A DNA stretch of 64,000 nt from Cyclobacterium xiamenense (lineage in GTDB: Bacteria > Bacteroidota > Bacteroidia > Cytophagales > Cyclobacteriaceae), in assembly GCF_009467825.1 (NCBI RefSeq), contig NZ_WIOK01000014.1:89495-153494 (forward strand), given 5' to 3'. Under the pieces are notes generated by a model. The model had not been told where the DNA came from. It searched no databases and saw nothing but the letters and a program-made list of their open reading frames with translations. The translations under genes and the position numbers were made by a program. Positions 53,359-62,915 of this stretch are shown piece after piece. How positions within the stretch are numbered: position 1 is the first letter of the stretch; each line of letters begins with the position of its first letter.

Positions 53359-53838
53359 ATGAGAAAGATAGACGGTCTGCTTCAGGAATACGACATCAGC
53401 CACCGGCATCCTACCAACAAAACCATCCATTGGCTTTGCGTGCCTGCGATTTTTTTTAGCGCGGTAGGCTTGTTGTATAGCATACCCCCGGGACCCATGC
53501 AGGAAATGGAATACCTACTCAGCCATTTTGCCAATTGGGCCACTCCGGTATTGTTGCTGGTGCTGGTGTATTACCTGATGCTTTCGCCTCCGCTGGCACT
53601 GGGAATGCTGCTGTTTGTTGCCCTGTGCCTGGCAATGGCCAGCCTGTTATCCCTACTCCTCCCCTTCCCTTTTTGGATCTTTTGCGTTGTCTTGTTTCTG
53701 CTTGCCTGGCTGGTACAGTTTTATGGGCATAAAATCGAAGGGAAAAAACCCTCTTTCTTTAAGGACCTTCAATTTCTCCTCATTGGTCCCGCCTGGTTGA
53801 TGCACTTCATTTACAAGCGTTTAGGCTTCGCTTATTAA
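53359..53838 (+). CDS. Mpo1-like (DUF962/YGL010w) membrane protein
   Basis: 159 residues from ATG 53359; a TTG seven codons upstream overlaps a promoter-like TTAATTTG (53332-53339), so I reject it. Motifs KIDGLLQEYDISHRHPTNKTIHWLCVP and FYGHKIEGKKPSFFKDLQFLLIGPAWLM with several conserved histidines are diagnostic of the YGL010w/Mpo1 family. Four membrane helices are predicted. Yeast Mpo1 is an iron-dependent dioxygenase for 2-hydroxy fatty acids; the bacterial role is inferred only. A 2-hydroxy fatty acid substrate would suit Bacteroidota lipids, which often carry hydroxy acids. The gene is followed after 123 bases by a CPA2 antiporter. Confidence 0.85.
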   Translation: MRKIDGLLQEYDISHRHPTNKTIHWLCVPAIFFSAVGLLYSIPPGPMQEMEYLLSHFANWATPVLLLVLVYYLMLSPPLALGMLLFVALCLAMASLLSLLLPFPFWIFCVVLFLLAWLVQFYGHKIEGKKPSFFKDLQFLLIGPAWLMHFIYKRLGFAY

Positions 53839-53923
53839 TCTTGACTGGCCCCAAATCTCCCTTTCGGCGACTTGTTTAGGAATATTCCGGTTAGATATCG
53901 GCCAGATTTTCACTATATTCTGG

Positions 53924-53931
53924 TAAATTTG
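53924..53931 (+). promoter_or_regulatory. Putative promoter -7 box for the CPA2 antiporter
   Basis: TAAATTTG matches TAnnTTTG exactly and lies 30 bases before ATG 53962. No TTTG stands 17-23 bases upstream. It falls inside the longer possible reading frame (from 53872), which is a reason to prefer the 53962 start. Confidence 0.45.
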
Positions 53932-53961
53932 ACTAGTGGCTCTTTTTTAACCGAACTACCA

Positions 53962-55980
53962 ATGCTATCCTTTATACTTGCAGCAACCGAAATCCCCCTT
54001 TTGTCAGACATTGTCGTCATATTTGGACTTGCGACACTGGTGATCCTGCTTTTCATGCGGCTCAAACTACCCACCATCATCGGGTACTTGCTGACCGGGG
54101 CCATTGCCGGACCCTACGGTCTTTCCCTGGTGGACGCCTCCACCGCAGTGGACGTGTTGTCCGAAATCGGAGTAATCTTGTTGCTGTTTGTCATCGGGAT
54201 GGAATTTTCCCTAAAAAGCCTGATGGCCATCAAAAAGGCTGTTTTTATCGGAGGCAGCCTGCAAGTAATCCTTACCATTGCCGTTACCAGTCTGATCACC
54301 TACGCTTTCGGCTACGAATGGAACAAAGCGGTATTTTTCGGGTTCCTATTTGCCCTGAGTAGTACAGCCATTGTCTTGAAACTACTCCAGGAAACCGGAC
54401 AGATCAATAGCCTGTCGGGCCGAACCACGCTGGCCATCTTAATCTTTCAGGACATCATCATTGTGCCGCTGGTGCTGTTTACACCCATGCTTGCCGGGGA
54501 GTCGGACAATATCCTGCTTTCCCTCACCTTCATGGCACTTAAAGCAGGGCTGGTCATTGTTTTGACCATCCTCAGCGCCAAATACCTGATTCCAGAGTTG
54601 CTTTATCGGGTGGCCAAGTCGAAAAACGAGGAACTGTTTCTTTTAAGCATCATCGTTATTTGTTTTGCCGTAGCCTATGTGACTTCCCTGCTCGGCCTTT
54701 CTCTGGGCTTGGGAGCCTTTTTGGCCGGGCTGATTATCAGCGAATCGGAATACAGCCACCATGCCACCGGCAAAATTTTACCTTTCCGGGAGATCTTCCT
54801 CAGTTTCTTTTTTGTGTCGGTAGGCATGCTTTTCGATCTCAGTTTTCTGATCGACCACCTCCTGGTAATTTTGTTTCTGGTGGTCCTTACCGTGGTGATC
54901 AAGTTTTTGGTCGCTGCCATTGCCGTCAAATCCATCGGCAGTAACTTCAAGGATGCCTTTGTCGTCGGATTCTCCATTTTCCAGGTGGGTGAATTTTCCT
55001 TGTTGCTGGCGAAGGAAGGGCTTGAATACGAACTATTGGACCCCATCACCTATCAGTATTTCCTGGCGATTTCGATTTTCACCATGATTATCACGCCCTT
55101 CGTGCTGAAACAGAAAGAAAACCTCGCATGCAGGGTCTTAAACATTCCCGTACCCAAGAAAATAAGGGCCCGTTTTGGCGAGAAAATCAATGTGCCAACC
55201 GGTCAAGTCGAAACCGATCGACTGAGCGACCACCTGGTCATCATCGGCTTTGGACTAAATGGCAGAAACCTGGCAAGAGCCGCAAAACGGGCTGAAATAC
55301 CCTACGCCATCATCGAAATGAACCCCGAGACCGTGCGGGTAGAGGCAGCAAAAGGAGAGCCGATCATGTACGGCGATGCCGCAAATCAGGTTGTGCTGGA
55401 ACACGTGAATATCCACAAAGCCCGGGTGGCGGTCATTGCAATATCCAACCACGAATCGACCCGGAGCATCATCACCAACATCCGTACCGACAGTCAGAAC
55501 GTGTTTATTATCGTGCGAACAAGGTATGTGAACGAAATCGAGGCCATGCTAAAACTCGGTGCAGATGAGGTGATACCGGAGGAATTTGAAACTTCCATCG
55601 AAATCTTTACCCGGGTATTGAACAAATACCTGGTGCCGAAAGGCGAAATCGACGATTTCACCCACGATGTGCGCTTCCACAATTACGAAGTGTTTCGCTC
55701 CCTGCAAGGCGACAGCGGCTCCACCATTGCCCTGGATATCCCCGAAATCAATTTTGCCGGCATCAAAATTGAAAAAGATCACGGCGCCTTTATCGGCAAA
55801 TCCATCAAGGACATCAACTTACGGGAAAAGGCAGGCATCAATCTGGTTGCGATCAAAAGGGATGGTAAAACCAATACCGATATTCACGGGGATACCAAAA
55901 TCAAATTGGGAGACATTGTCTACGTGGTAGCCCGTCCGGAGGCGCTGGAAAAATTCGAGGACGATGTCAGCATTTCCTGA
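53962..55980 (+). CDS. CPA2-family cation:proton antiporter with RCK (TrkA) domains, KefB/C-like
   Basis: 672 residues from ATG 53962. A longer frame starts at 53872 but contains a promoter box and non-membrane sequence. Residues about 10-390 form 12-13 membrane helices of the Na_H_Exchanger fold (KLPTIIGYLLTGAIAGPYG, IGVILLLFVIGMEF, LGLGAFLAGLIISES). A TrkA-N domain begins at HLVIIGFGLNGRN (424) and runs to about 540, and a TrkA-C domain lies at about 585-668 (GKSIKDINLREKAGINLVAIKR). The RCK domains bind nucleotides and gate the transporter. It exchanges K+ or Na+ for protons; the ion is not decided by sequence. A convergent terminator separates it from queA. Confidence 0.92.
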   Translation: MLSFILAATEIPLLSDIVVIFGLATLVILLFMRLKLPTIIGYLLTGAIAGPYGLSLVDASTAVDVLSEIGVILLLFVIGMEFSLKSLMAIKKAVFIGGSLQVILTIAVTSLITYAFGYEWNKAVFFGFLFALSSTAIVLKLLQETGQINSLSGRTTLAILIFQDIIIVPLVLFTPMLAGESDNILLSLTFMALKAGLVIVLTILSAKYLIPELLYRVAKSKNEELFLLSIIVICFAVAYVTSLLGLSLGLGAFLAGLIISESEYSHHATGKILPFREIFLSFFFVSVGMLFDLSFLIDHLLVILFLVVLTVVIKFLVAAIAVKSIGSNFKDAFVVGFSIFQVGEFSLLLAKEGLEYELLDPITYQYFLAISIFTMIITPFVLKQKENLACRVLNIPVPKKIRARFGEKINVPTGQVETDRLSDHLVIIGFGLNGRNLARAAKRAEIPYAIIEMNPETVRVEAAKGEPIMYGDAANQVVLEHVNIHKARVAVIAISNHESTRSIITNIRTDSQNVFIIVRTRYVNEIEAMLKLGADEVIPEEFETSIEIFTRVLNKYLVPKGEIDDFTHDVRFHNYEVFRSLQGDSGSTIALDIPEINFAGIKIEKDHGAFIGKSIKDINLREKAGINLVAIKRDGKTNTDIHGDTKIKLGDIVYVVARPEALEKFEDDVSIS

Positions 55981-56055
55981 CTCGCTGCCGCCTCCCGCTG
56001 AGGAGAAATTTAGCGGAATAGTTCACCTACTACCAGGCTGGGATGCTTTCTGATG

Positions 56056-56092
56056 AAAAAACCCTATTCGGACAGGCCGAACAGGGTTTTTT
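56056..56092. terminator. Bidirectional terminator between the CPA2 antiporter and queA
   Basis: A ten-base stem (AAAAAACCCT, 56056-56065, with AGGGTTTTTT, 56083-56092) continues after one mismatch into TTCGG/CCGAA with a five-base loop. A and T runs on both sides let it end both convergent transcripts. Confidence 0.9.
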
Positions 56093-56114
56093 GTTACTTC
56101 CAGGCCGCACCTGA

Positions 56115-57164
56115 TTAGAGAATCAACATGGCATCGCCATAGCTAAAAAATTTGTAGTTTTCTTTGATGCCTTCCTGATAGGCTTTCATGATCAAATCGT
56201 ATCCACCAAAGGCAGATGCCGTCATCAACAGCGTCGATTCGGGCAGGTGGAAGTTGGTGACCAGCGCATTGGCGATTTTAAATTCGTAGGGGGGAATGAT
56301 AAATTTATCCGTCCATCCGCTGCTGGACTTAAGCCGGCCATTGGCCGTCACCGAGGATTCAATGGTTTTAAGAGAGGTGGTACCCACGGCTACTACCCGC
56401 TTTTTGGCATCCAGGGCTTTGTTGACCAGGTTGACGGTTTCCTGCGGAATATCGTAGTTTTCCGAATCCATTTTATGCTTGGTCAGATCCTCTACGTCTA
56501 CCTGCCGAAAGGTTCCCAATCCGATGTGTAGGGTGATCGGGCTGACTTCCACGCCCTTGATCTCCAATCGTTTTAGCAGGTGCGGGGTAAAGTGCAAACC
56601 GGCAGTGGGTGCGGCCACTGCCCCTACGTGTTGAGCAAAAATGGTCTGATACCGCTCCCGGTCCGAGTCCACCACATCCCGCTCAATAAATTCTTTCAGA
56701 ATAGGCGTCTCCCCAAGGGTATCGATGGTCTTGTAAAATTCCTCATCGGTACCGTCAAACAAAAACCGGATGGTTCTCCCCCGGGAAGTAGTATTGTCAA
56801 TTACCTCAGCTACCAGGTCGCTGTCACCAAAATACAACTTGTTTCCAACCCGTATCTTCCGCGCCGGATCTACCAACACGTCCCACAGGCGAAGTTCCTG
56901 ATTGAGTTCCCGCAGCAGGAACACTTCAATTTTTGCTCCCGTTTTTTCCTTGTTCCCATAGAGTCTGGCAGGAAATACTTTCGTATTGTTGGTGACGAAT
57001 ACATCGCCCTCACCAAAATACTCAATGATATCCTTAAACACCCGATGCTCTATTTTTCCAGTATCCCGGTGGATCACCATCAACCGGGACTCGTCCCGGT
57101 TTTCCGGTGGATACAAGGAAATAAGCTTTTTAGGAATTTCAAATTTGAAATCAGATAACTTCAT
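56115..57164 (-). CDS. queA: S-adenosylmethionine:tRNA ribosyltransferase-isomerase
   Basis: 349 residues, full length. QueA segments: [61 protein letters not shown] and [12 protein letters not shown], which build the SAM and tRNA binding sites. It transfers the ribosyl part of SAM to preQ1 in the anticodon loop, the penultimate step of queuosine synthesis. Partners (tgt, queG/queH) are outside the window. A perfect -7 box (TATCTTTG, minus, 57214-57221) lies 49 bases upstream of the ATG. Confidence 0.96.
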   Translation of the reverse strand: MKLSDFKFEIPKKLISLYPPENRDESRLMVIHRDTGKIEHRVFKDIIEYFGEGDVFVTNNTKVFPARLYGNKEKTGAKIEVFLLRELNQELRLWDVLVDPARKIRVGNKLYFGDSDLVAEVIDNTTSRGRTIRFLFDGTDEEFYKTIDTLGETPILKEFIERDVVDSDRERYQTIFAQHVGAVAAPTAGLHFTPHLLKRLEIKGVEVSPITLHIGLGTFRQVDVEDLTKHKMDSENYDIPQETVNLVNKALDAKKRVVAVGTTSLKTIESSVTANGRLKSSSGWTDKFIIPPYEFKIANALVTNFHLPESTLLMTASAFGGYDLIMKAYQEGIKENYKFFSYGDAMLIL

Positions 57165-57213
57165 GTGTATTTATTTTGGAAATAACGAGTGAACGTAATT
57201 ATCGTAAAAAATG

Positions 57214-57221
57214 CAAAGATA
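57214..57221 (-). promoter_or_regulatory. Putative promoter -7 box for queA
   Basis: TATCTTTG on the minus strand matches TAnnTTTG exactly, 49 bases upstream of the queA ATG. The nearest TTTG upstream is 32 bases away, so only the -7 element is supported. Confidence 0.5.
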
Positions 57222-57278
57222 GTAAGAATTTAGCCTTATTCTACTTATCTTGTCAAATTATTTTAAATATTCGAGACA

Positions 57279-58526
57279 TTGAACATTCTTCGCCTTATCT
57301 GGGAAAGTTTTCGCTTTGCGATGCAAGCCTTAAAATCGAACCTAACCCGGACCATTCTTTCCTTGCTCGGGGTGACCGTAGGTATTTTTGCCATCATCGC
57401 GGTGTTTACATTAGTGGATTCACTGGAACGCAACATTAAGGACAGCCTCACCTTTTTGGGTAGCAATGTGATTCGGGTAGATCGGTTCCCCTTTTCCTCG
57501 GGCCCATCCCAATACCCCTGGTGGCGCTATTTTCGGCGACCGCCGGCAAATTATTCCGAATATGTCTTTTTGAACGAACGCCTGAAAAGTGCTTCCTCGG
57601 TGACCGTATTTGCCTCCACCCGCACCACGGTAAAAGCCGGTAGCAATGCCTACGAACAGGCGAATCTGGACGGAGTGGTACAAAACCACAAGGAAGTATA
57701 CGATATTCCCATTCAGGAAGGGCGCTTTTTTACCCAAATGGAAATCAATGCCTCCCGAAACGTTTCCATCATCGGCGTAAAGATCGCCAACGCCTTGTTT
57801 CCCAACCAAAATCCCCTGGGAAAGGAATTTAAGATTAAAGGGTTGAAATTCATCGTCATCGGGATCTTGCAAGAGGAAGGAGAGGGATTGTTTGACACTC
57901 CGTCAAAAGACGAAGCGCTCCTGGTGCCCTATGGAGCCTTTAACAAACTGTTCTACGTCGGAAAAAACGGCATTGAACCCACCATTGCGGTCAAAGGTCG
58001 GGACGACGATCCGGGCTTGATCGCTTTGGAGAATGAAATGGCCGGTCTCCTGCGCGCGAAACGCGGGCTGCGACCTACGGAAGAAAACAACTTTGCGCTA
58101 AACAAATCGGAATTTATTCAGGATGCGATCGGATCCATTTTTGCGGTCATCTCCATAGCCGGCTGGGTGATCGGGGGATTTTCGATTTTGATCGGGGGAT
58201 TCGGCATTGCAAATATTATGTTTGTTTCGGTTAAGGAACGAACCGGCATCATTGGCATACAAAAATCGCTGGGTGCCAAAAACTATTTTATCCTGCTGCA
58301 ATTTCTCTTTGAGGCCACCTTTCTGAGTTTGATTGGAGGGATGGCCGGGCTGTTGATTGTATTTGGAACTACCTTTGTCTCACTGGGTAATCTGGAGATC
58401 ATCCTCAGCTTTAAAAATATCCTGTTGGGAGTGGGCTTGTCTTCGGCGATTGGCATTGCCTCTGGCATCATTCCTGCTTCCCTGGCGGCTAAAATGGATC
58501 CGGTAGATGCCATCCGCATGGCCTAG
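57279..58526 (+). CDS. ABC transporter permease, MacB/FtsX-type
   Basis: 415 residues. TTG 57279 is the start; an in-frame stop lies five codons upstream, and the next ATG would truncate the cytoplasmic lead. N-terminal MacB_PCD-like region with the first helix TILSLLGVTVGIFAIIAVFTLVDSLE, a large periplasmic domain (about 50-275), then three C-terminal FtsX helices (about 285-410) with VKERTGIIGIQKSLGAKNYFILLQFLFE and a final ASLAAKMDPVDAIR, the usual end of these permeases. Such proteins act in mechanotransmission for lipoprotein or drug export with an ATPase and often a membrane-fusion partner; neither is adjacent here. Substrate unknown. Confidence 0.88.
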   Translation: MNILRLIWESFRFAMQALKSNLTRTILSLLGVTVGIFAIIAVFTLVDSLERNIKDSLTFLGSNVIRVDRFPFSSGPSQYPWWRYFRRPPANYSEYVFLNERLKSASSVTVFASTRTTVKAGSNAYEQANLDGVVQNHKEVYDIPIQEGRFFTQMEINASRNVSIIGVKIANALFPNQNPLGKEFKIKGLKFIVIGILQEEGEGLFDTPSKDEALLVPYGAFNKLFYVGKNGIEPTIAVKGRDDDPGLIALENEMAGLLRAKRGLRPTEENNFALNKSEFIQDAIGSIFAVISIAGWVIGGFSILIGGFGIANIMFVSVKERTGIIGIQKSLGAKNYFILLQFLFEATFLSLIGGMAGLLIVFGTTFVSLGNLEIILSFKNILLGVGLSSAIGIASGIIPASLAAKMDPVDAIRMA

Positions 58527-58551
58527 CAGCTACCGGATTCCTTGCCTTCTG

Positions 58552-59616
58552 TTAATCTTCTTTCTTGGATTCTTCTTTCTTGGATTTGCCGTTTGATTTC
58601 GCTTTTTCCTTATTGTCTTTAAGGATACCTGCCTTTTCCTTGATTTTCAGCTCCAATTCTTCCATGAGTTCCGGATTGTCCAGCAGGAGTGTCTTCACCG
58701 CATCTCTGCCCTGCCCCAGTTTGTTTCCCTCGTAGGAAAACCAGGAACCTGCTTTCTTGACGATGTCAAATTCCACACCCAGATCGATGATTTCACCTAC
58801 CTTCGAAATGCCTTCTCCGTACATGATGTCGAATTCCACGACCTTGAACGGCGGCGACACCTTGTTTTTCACCACCTTTACCTTGGTTCGGTTACCCAGG
58901 ATGTTATCCGGCCCTTCTTTGATCTGCCCGATTCTGCGGATGTCTAGCCTGACCGAGGCGTAGAATTTCAGCGCGTTACCACCGGTGGTCGTTTCGGGAT
59001 TGCCAAACATCACGCCGATCTTTTCCCGAAGCTGATTGATAAAGATACAGGCACAGCCCGTTTTATTGATGGCTCCGGTCAACTTCCGTAGGGCCTGGGA
59101 CATCAACCTGGCCTGTAGGCCCATCTTGGACTCGCCCATCTCGCCCTCCAGTTCTCCTTTGGGCACGAGTGCTGCCACCGAATCGATCACAATGATATCG
59201 ATGGCTCCCGAGCGGATGAGGTGTTCGGCGATTTCCAGGGCCTGCTCGCCGTTGTCCGGCTGGGAAATCAGCAAATTTTCGATGTCAATGCCGAGCTTTT
59301 CCGCATAGGATTTGTCAAAGGCGTGCTCTGCATCGATAAACGCCGCCAGACCTCCCGCCTTCTGTGCCTCCGCAATGCAGTGCATGGAAAGGGTGGTCTT
59401 ACCGGAGGATTCCGGTCCGTAAATTTCAATCACCCGGCCTCGGGGCACGCCGCCGATCCCCAGCGCCATGTCCAAACCCAGGGAACCTGTAGAGATGGCG
59501 GGTACGTCCAGAACCACGTTATCGCTTAGTTTCATTACCGTACCTTTGCCGTAGGCTTTTTCCAGCTTGTCCAGGGTCAGCTGCAGGGCTTTTAATTTTT
59601 CCGCGTTCGCACTCAT
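58552..59616 (-). CDS. recA: RecA recombinase
   Basis: 354 residues from ATG 59616 ([30 protein letters not shown]). The frame extends to 59682, but the added 22 residues are unlike RecA. Walker A GPESSGKT (67-74), [28 protein letters not shown] (Walker B and loop L1) and [36 protein letters not shown] (loop L2) are intact. It forms filaments on single-stranded DNA for strand exchange and triggers the SOS response where LexA exists. The C-terminal 25 residues are a Lys/Glu-rich tail ([19 protein letters not shown]). No clear SOS box or promoter was recognised upstream. Confidence 0.97.
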   Translation of the reverse strand: MSANAEKLKALQLTLDKLEKAYGKGTVMKLSDNVVLDVPAISTGSLGLDMALGIGGVPRGRVIEIYGPESSGKTTLSMHCIAEAQKAGGLAAFIDAEHAFDKSYAEKLGIDIENLLISQPDNGEQALEIAEHLIRSGAIDIIVIDSVAALVPKGELEGEMGESKMGLQARLMSQALRKLTGAINKTGCACIFINQLREKIGVMFGNPETTTGGNALKFYASVRLDIRRIGQIKEGPDNILGNRTKVKVVKNKVSPPFKVVEFDIMYGEGISKVGEIIDLGVEFDIVKKAGSWFSYEGNKLGQGRDAVKTLLLDNPELMEELELKIKEKAGILKDNKEKAKSNGKSKKEESKKED

Positions 59617-59701
59617 ACGATGTATCTTCAGATGTTTAACTCGATCAATTGATACTGTGAAAGTAACCATTCGTGGGATCATTCACAACTCCGGATAACC
59701 A

Positions 59702-59731
59702 TTGTTTTTCGATTTCGTTAGTATAAATTTG
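59702..59731 (+). promoter_or_regulatory. Bacteroidota-type promoter of the DUF3108 gene
   Basis: TTG (59702-59704), a 19-base spacer and TAAATTTG (59724-59731) match the consensus. The preferred ATG 59763 lies 31 bases downstream. Confidence 0.7.
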
Positions 59732-59762
59732 ATGAACCCGACCCCGTCCATTGACTGTCAAA

Positions 59763-60593
59763 ATGGTACGGACTTTGAAGATACCTTTAATAAAACACAT
59801 GGTCTTACAGCTGCAAACCATCTTCTTGATGCTTTTTTTCCTGGGAAATGCCCAGGCACCCGAACCGGAACCCGTCCGGAAAAACCAGGCTTTTGGCAAA
59901 GGAGAAACCCTGACCTTCAATGTCAGCTATTTTTTCATCAATGCGGCGGAAGCCAAAATGGTCATATCGGATGAAATCCACCAGGTAGACGATCGACCTG
60001 CATACAAAATTGATGTATATGGAAGAACGCTAAGCATATTCAAACTCTTTTACGTGAAGGACAACTGGGGTACCTACATTGATACCGCCCGTATCGTCCC
60101 CTACCGGGCTTACCGGCACATCGAAGAAGGAAATTACCGAAAGCACGAAGTCATCGATTTTGACCAGCAGAATCAATCGGCGACCGTAAAACTATACGAT
60201 CGGGAAAACAAGGAATTGGTAAAAACCGAGTCGTTTGATGTTCCCTATCAGGTGCAGGATATCGTGAGCGGGTATTACCTGCTGCGCACCATGGATTTCA
60301 AGGGCTTAAAAAAAGGCGATGAAATCGGGATCAAGGGGTTTTTTGACATGAAAAATTATAACCTAAAATTAATATACGAGGGTAAGGACCGGGTGTCTAC
60401 CTCTATTGGCGACTTTGATACCCATGTGTTCAGTCCGGTGATGCCAAGCAACAAACTATTCCGAGGCAAAAAACCCATCAAAATGTGGATTACCGCCGAT
60501 GACAACCGCATTCCGGTAAAAATAAAAGCCAGCATGGTGGTGGGCTCCATCAACATGGACATTGTATCGGCAGAAGGATTGCGTAACAATTGA
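59763..60593 (+). CDS. DUF3108 domain-containing exported protein
   Basis: 276 residues from ATG 59763 (a TTG at 59751 would add four residues). A signal peptide (VLQLQTIFLMLFFLGNAQA) precedes a beta-rich domain: FGKGETLTFNVSYFFINAAEAKM is the usual DUF3108 opening, followed by YKIDVYGRTLSIFKLFYVKDNWGTYIDT, and GSINMDIVSAEG at the end. The family is periplasmic or outer-membrane associated and of unknown function. It has its own consensus promoter and is followed by a separate promoter for the two-component genes. No motif links it to them. Confidence 0.85.
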   Translation: MVRTLKIPLIKHMVLQLQTIFLMLFFLGNAQAPEPEPVRKNQAFGKGETLTFNVSYFFINAAEAKMVISDEIHQVDDRPAYKIDVYGRTLSIFKLFYVKDNWGTYIDTARIVPYRAYRHIEEGNYRKHEVIDFDQQNQSATVKLYDRENKELVKTESFDVPYQVQDIVSGYYLLRTMDFKGLKKGDEIGIKGFFDMKNYNLKLIYEGKDRVSTSIGDFDTHVFSPVMPSNKLFRGKKPIKMWITADDNRIPVKIKASMVVGSINMDIVSAEGLRNN

Positions 60594-60700
60594 GCAACAA
60601 ATCGATAATAATTCGCTAACCCATGGAATAATCCAGGTAAATAAATCCCCGTACCGCCATCAAACCTTGTCTGGGAGCAACCTGTTTTTTATATTTTACC

Positions 60701-60708
60701 TACCTTTG
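60701..60708 (+). promoter_or_regulatory. Putative promoter -7 box for the two-component genes
   Basis: TACCTTTG matches TAnnTTTG exactly, 34 bases before the response-regulator ATG. No TTTG lies at the usual distance upstream, so only the -7 element is supported. Confidence 0.5.
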
Positions 60709-60742
60709 TACGGTGATTGTAATTTACTGTTGTTTTTAATCC

Positions 60743-61432
60743 ATGAGTGACAAACCAAAGTTAAAGGTCCTGGTGGTGGACGACGAAGAAGATATCATCG
60801 AAATCGTCACCTATAATCTGGAAAAAGAAGGCTACGAAGTAAGCGCCGCCACGGACGGCATGCAGGCTGTAAAAAAGGCCCGAAGCTTCCAACCGGATCT
60901 CATCCTGCTGGACATCATGATGCCGAATCAGGATGGCGTGGAAACCTGCCGGCAAATCCGGGATATCCCCGAGCTGAAAAATACGTTCATCGTCTTTCTG
61001 ACGGCGCGGTCTGAGGAATATTCCGAGGTAGCCGCTTTTGACGTGGGAGCCGACGATTACATTCACAAGCCCATCAAACCCCGCGCATTGGTAAGCCGTA
61101 TCGGCGCCCTGTTTCGTCGTGACAATAAAAAAGAGCCGGATAGCACCAAAATTGAAATCCGGGATCTGGTGATCGACCGGAGCAGCTATACCATTTCCAA
61201 GGCAGGCAAGACCATTATCCTTCCCAAAAAAGAATTTGAGCTGCTTTACTTCCTGGCAAAAAACCCCAACATGGTATTTAGCCGGGATGAATTGCTCAAG
61301 AATATCTGGGGAGCAGACGTCTTTGTCCTGGCACGTACGGTGGACGTACACATCCGAAAGGTTCGGGAAAAAATTGGCGACGACTACATTTTCACCGTAA
61401 AAGGCGTCGGCTACAAATTCAACCTAATTTAA
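60743..61432 (+). CDS. Response regulator, OmpR/PhoB family
   Basis: 229 residues. A receiver domain (about 6-125) has the acidic pair Asp13-Asp14, the phosphorylated Asp57 (LLDIMMP), Thr88 in FLTAR and Lys109 (IHKPIKP). A winged-helix DNA-binding domain follows (about 135-229: LPKKEFELLYFLAKNPNMVFSRDELLKNIWG, VDVHIRKVREKIG, FTVKGVGYKF). It should activate or repress genes when phosphorylated by the kinase 8 bases downstream. It most resembles PhoB/ResD-like regulators of Bacteroidota; the signal is not known. Confidence 0.95.
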   Translation: MSDKPKLKVLVVDDEEDIIEIVTYNLEKEGYEVSAATDGMQAVKKARSFQPDLILLDIMMPNQDGVETCRQIRDIPELKNTFIVFLTARSEEYSEVAAFDVGADDYIHKPIKPRALVSRIGALFRRDNKKEPDSTKIEIRDLVIDRSSYTISKAGKTIILPKKEFELLYFLAKNPNMVFSRDELLKNIWGADVFVLARTVDVHIRKVREKIGDDYIFTVKGVGYKFNLI

Positions 61433-61440
61433 GAACGGAT

Positions 61441-62505
61441 ATGTTCAGTACTTCCAGGGGAATTGCTTTTGTACTGGCCGTATCCATCGCCTTGCTTTTG
61501 GTGGCTTTTTTGTCCCTGATGGATGAAGTGGGGTCCATGGTCCTGCTAGCCACTGCCGCCCTTTCCTTCTCCATTTCCTACCTGCTCATCCACCTAGGCC
61601 TGGAGTTTCTGGTATTTAAGGAAATCAGCAATATTTACAACGTACTGGAAAAAATCCAGCGTAAGGATGTATCCTTCAAAGGTGTAAAAAAAATCAAAGC
61701 CTCCCTGCCGCCCTTAAAGAGTATCCAAACCAATATCAACGAATATGCAGCGGCGAAAAACCGGGAAATCGAAACCCTGCAAAAAAACGAAACCTTTCGG
61801 AAAGAATTCATTGCCGACATTTCCCATGAACTTAAGACACCAATTTTTGCCGCACAGGGCTACATCCATACCCTGCTGGACGGGGCGGTGGAAGACCACA
61901 GCGTGCGGGATAAATTTTTGAAGCGGGCCGCCAAAAGCCTGAACAACCTGGATAATCTCGTACAGGACCTGATCACCATCAACCAGATCGAAAGTGGCTT
62001 TATCCGCTTTCATCCGGTCCATTTTGACCTACGAGAAACGATACTGGAAGTCATCGAACAGCTGGAGGGCAAGGCCCACAAGCGGGGGATACGGATTCAT
62101 TTTCAGCATGCCCCTGAAGAAAGGTATTACACGTATGCAGACCGGGAAAAAATATTCCGGGTGCTCCAAAACCTGGTCTCCAATGCGATCAAATACAACA
62201 AAGACGAGGGAGAGGTGACGATCCAGTTAAAAAGCCACAAAAACCACCTGTCGGTCAAAATCAAAGATCAGGGGATGGGCATTCATCCCGAAGACCTGAA
62301 GCGGATTTTCGAACGCTTTTATCGGGTAGAAAAGAGCCGTTCCCGGGAGAAGGGCGGAACGGGCCTGGGCCTGGCCATCGTCAAGCACATTCTGGAGGGG
62401 CACAAAAGCACCATTTCGGTAAGCTCCATTCTGGGCAAGGGTTCGATTTTTAGCTTTGACCTTCCGGTAGGAAACAGCCCGGCAACCTTGGAAAAAAAGG
62501 GTTGA
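61441..62505 (+). CDS. Sensor histidine kinase, PhoR-like
   Basis: 354 residues. Two N-terminal membrane helices (about 10-27 and 33-55) with almost no periplasmic part, a short linker (about 60-118), the H-box FIADISHELKTP (His129), then the ATPase domain with NLVSNAIKYNK (N-box), DQGMGIHPEDLKRIFERFYRV (G1/F) and GGTGLGLAIVKHILEGH (G2). It phosphorylates the regulator encoded 8 bases upstream. Without a periplasmic or PAS domain it probably senses membrane state or a partner protein. It is the last gene of its unit; only short unstructured sequence lies before the convergent mntA gene. Confidence 0.94.
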   Translation: MFSTSRGIAFVLAVSIALLLVAFLSLMDEVGSMVLLATAALSFSISYLLIHLGLEFLVFKEISNIYNVLEKIQRKDVSFKGVKKIKASLPPLKSIQTNINEYAAAKNREIETLQKNETFRKEFIADISHELKTPIFAAQGYIHTLLDGAVEDHSVRDKFLKRAAKSLNNLDNLVQDLITINQIESGFIRFHPVHFDLRETILEVIEQLEGKAHKRGIRIHFQHAPEERYYTYADREKIFRVLQNLVSNAIKYNKDEGEVTIQLKSHKNHLSVKIKDQGMGIHPEDLKRIFERFYRVEKSRSREKGGTGLGLAIVKHILEGHKSTISVSSILGKGSIFSFDLPVGNSPATLEKKG

Positions 62506-62591
62506 AGCAGTAGGGACAGTTCCTGATGGTCAACTTCCAGGGAATTCGACTAGCCAACGTGTATTTCGGAGGCCCGGTTAGTTTAGCTGGT

Positions 62592-62915
62592 TTACGACTT
62601 TTCATAAACCACCTTCCCTACCCGTCCGATATGTTCCTGAAGCGCCTTATTTTCGATTGTATGTCGAATGGACAGGTCCGTTTGATAGGGCAGCAACAGG
62701 TCATCAATTTCTGTATCAATTCTATGGAGCAGGGTAAGCGTAAGCAAGTTACCTTCCAGTGTCAAGTCTATATCAGAACCTCTACCATAAGTGCCTTTAG
62801 CCCGTGAACCGTAAAGTATGGCTTTATCAATCTCTGGATACCGAGCAAAAACAGCGCATATGGCTTTAATGGTTTTTGCTGGTAAGCCCGTGTCGGTACG
62901 TGTCTGGATAATCAT
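62592..62915 (-). CDS. mntA: MntA-type nucleotidyltransferase antitoxin
   Basis: 107 residues of the minimal nucleotidyltransferase (MNT) fold. The signature GSx10DxD is exact: Gly36-Ser37, ten residues (RAKGTYGRGS), Asp48-Ile49-Asp50; a third acidic residue candidate is Asp79 in YQTDLSI. It overlaps the upstream HEPN gene by 4 bases (ATGA), in toxin-then-antitoxin order. In characterised HepT-MntA systems the MNT enzyme transfers AMP to a tyrosine of the HEPN toxin and neutralises it. This pair is often annotated only as nucleotidyltransferase plus 'substrate binding protein' (HI0073/HI0074 type). Confidence 0.88.
   Translation of the reverse strand: MIIQTRTDTGLPAKTIKAICAVFARYPEIDKAILYGSRAKGTYGRGSDIDLTLEGNLLTLTLLHRIDTEIDDLLLPYQTDLSIRHTIENKALQEHIGRVGKVVYEKS

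Noticed and set aside
59617..59682. 22-residue N-terminal extension of RecA
   Set aside because: RecA proteins begin with the [15 protein letters not shown] helix at 59616; the extra sequence has no counterpart.
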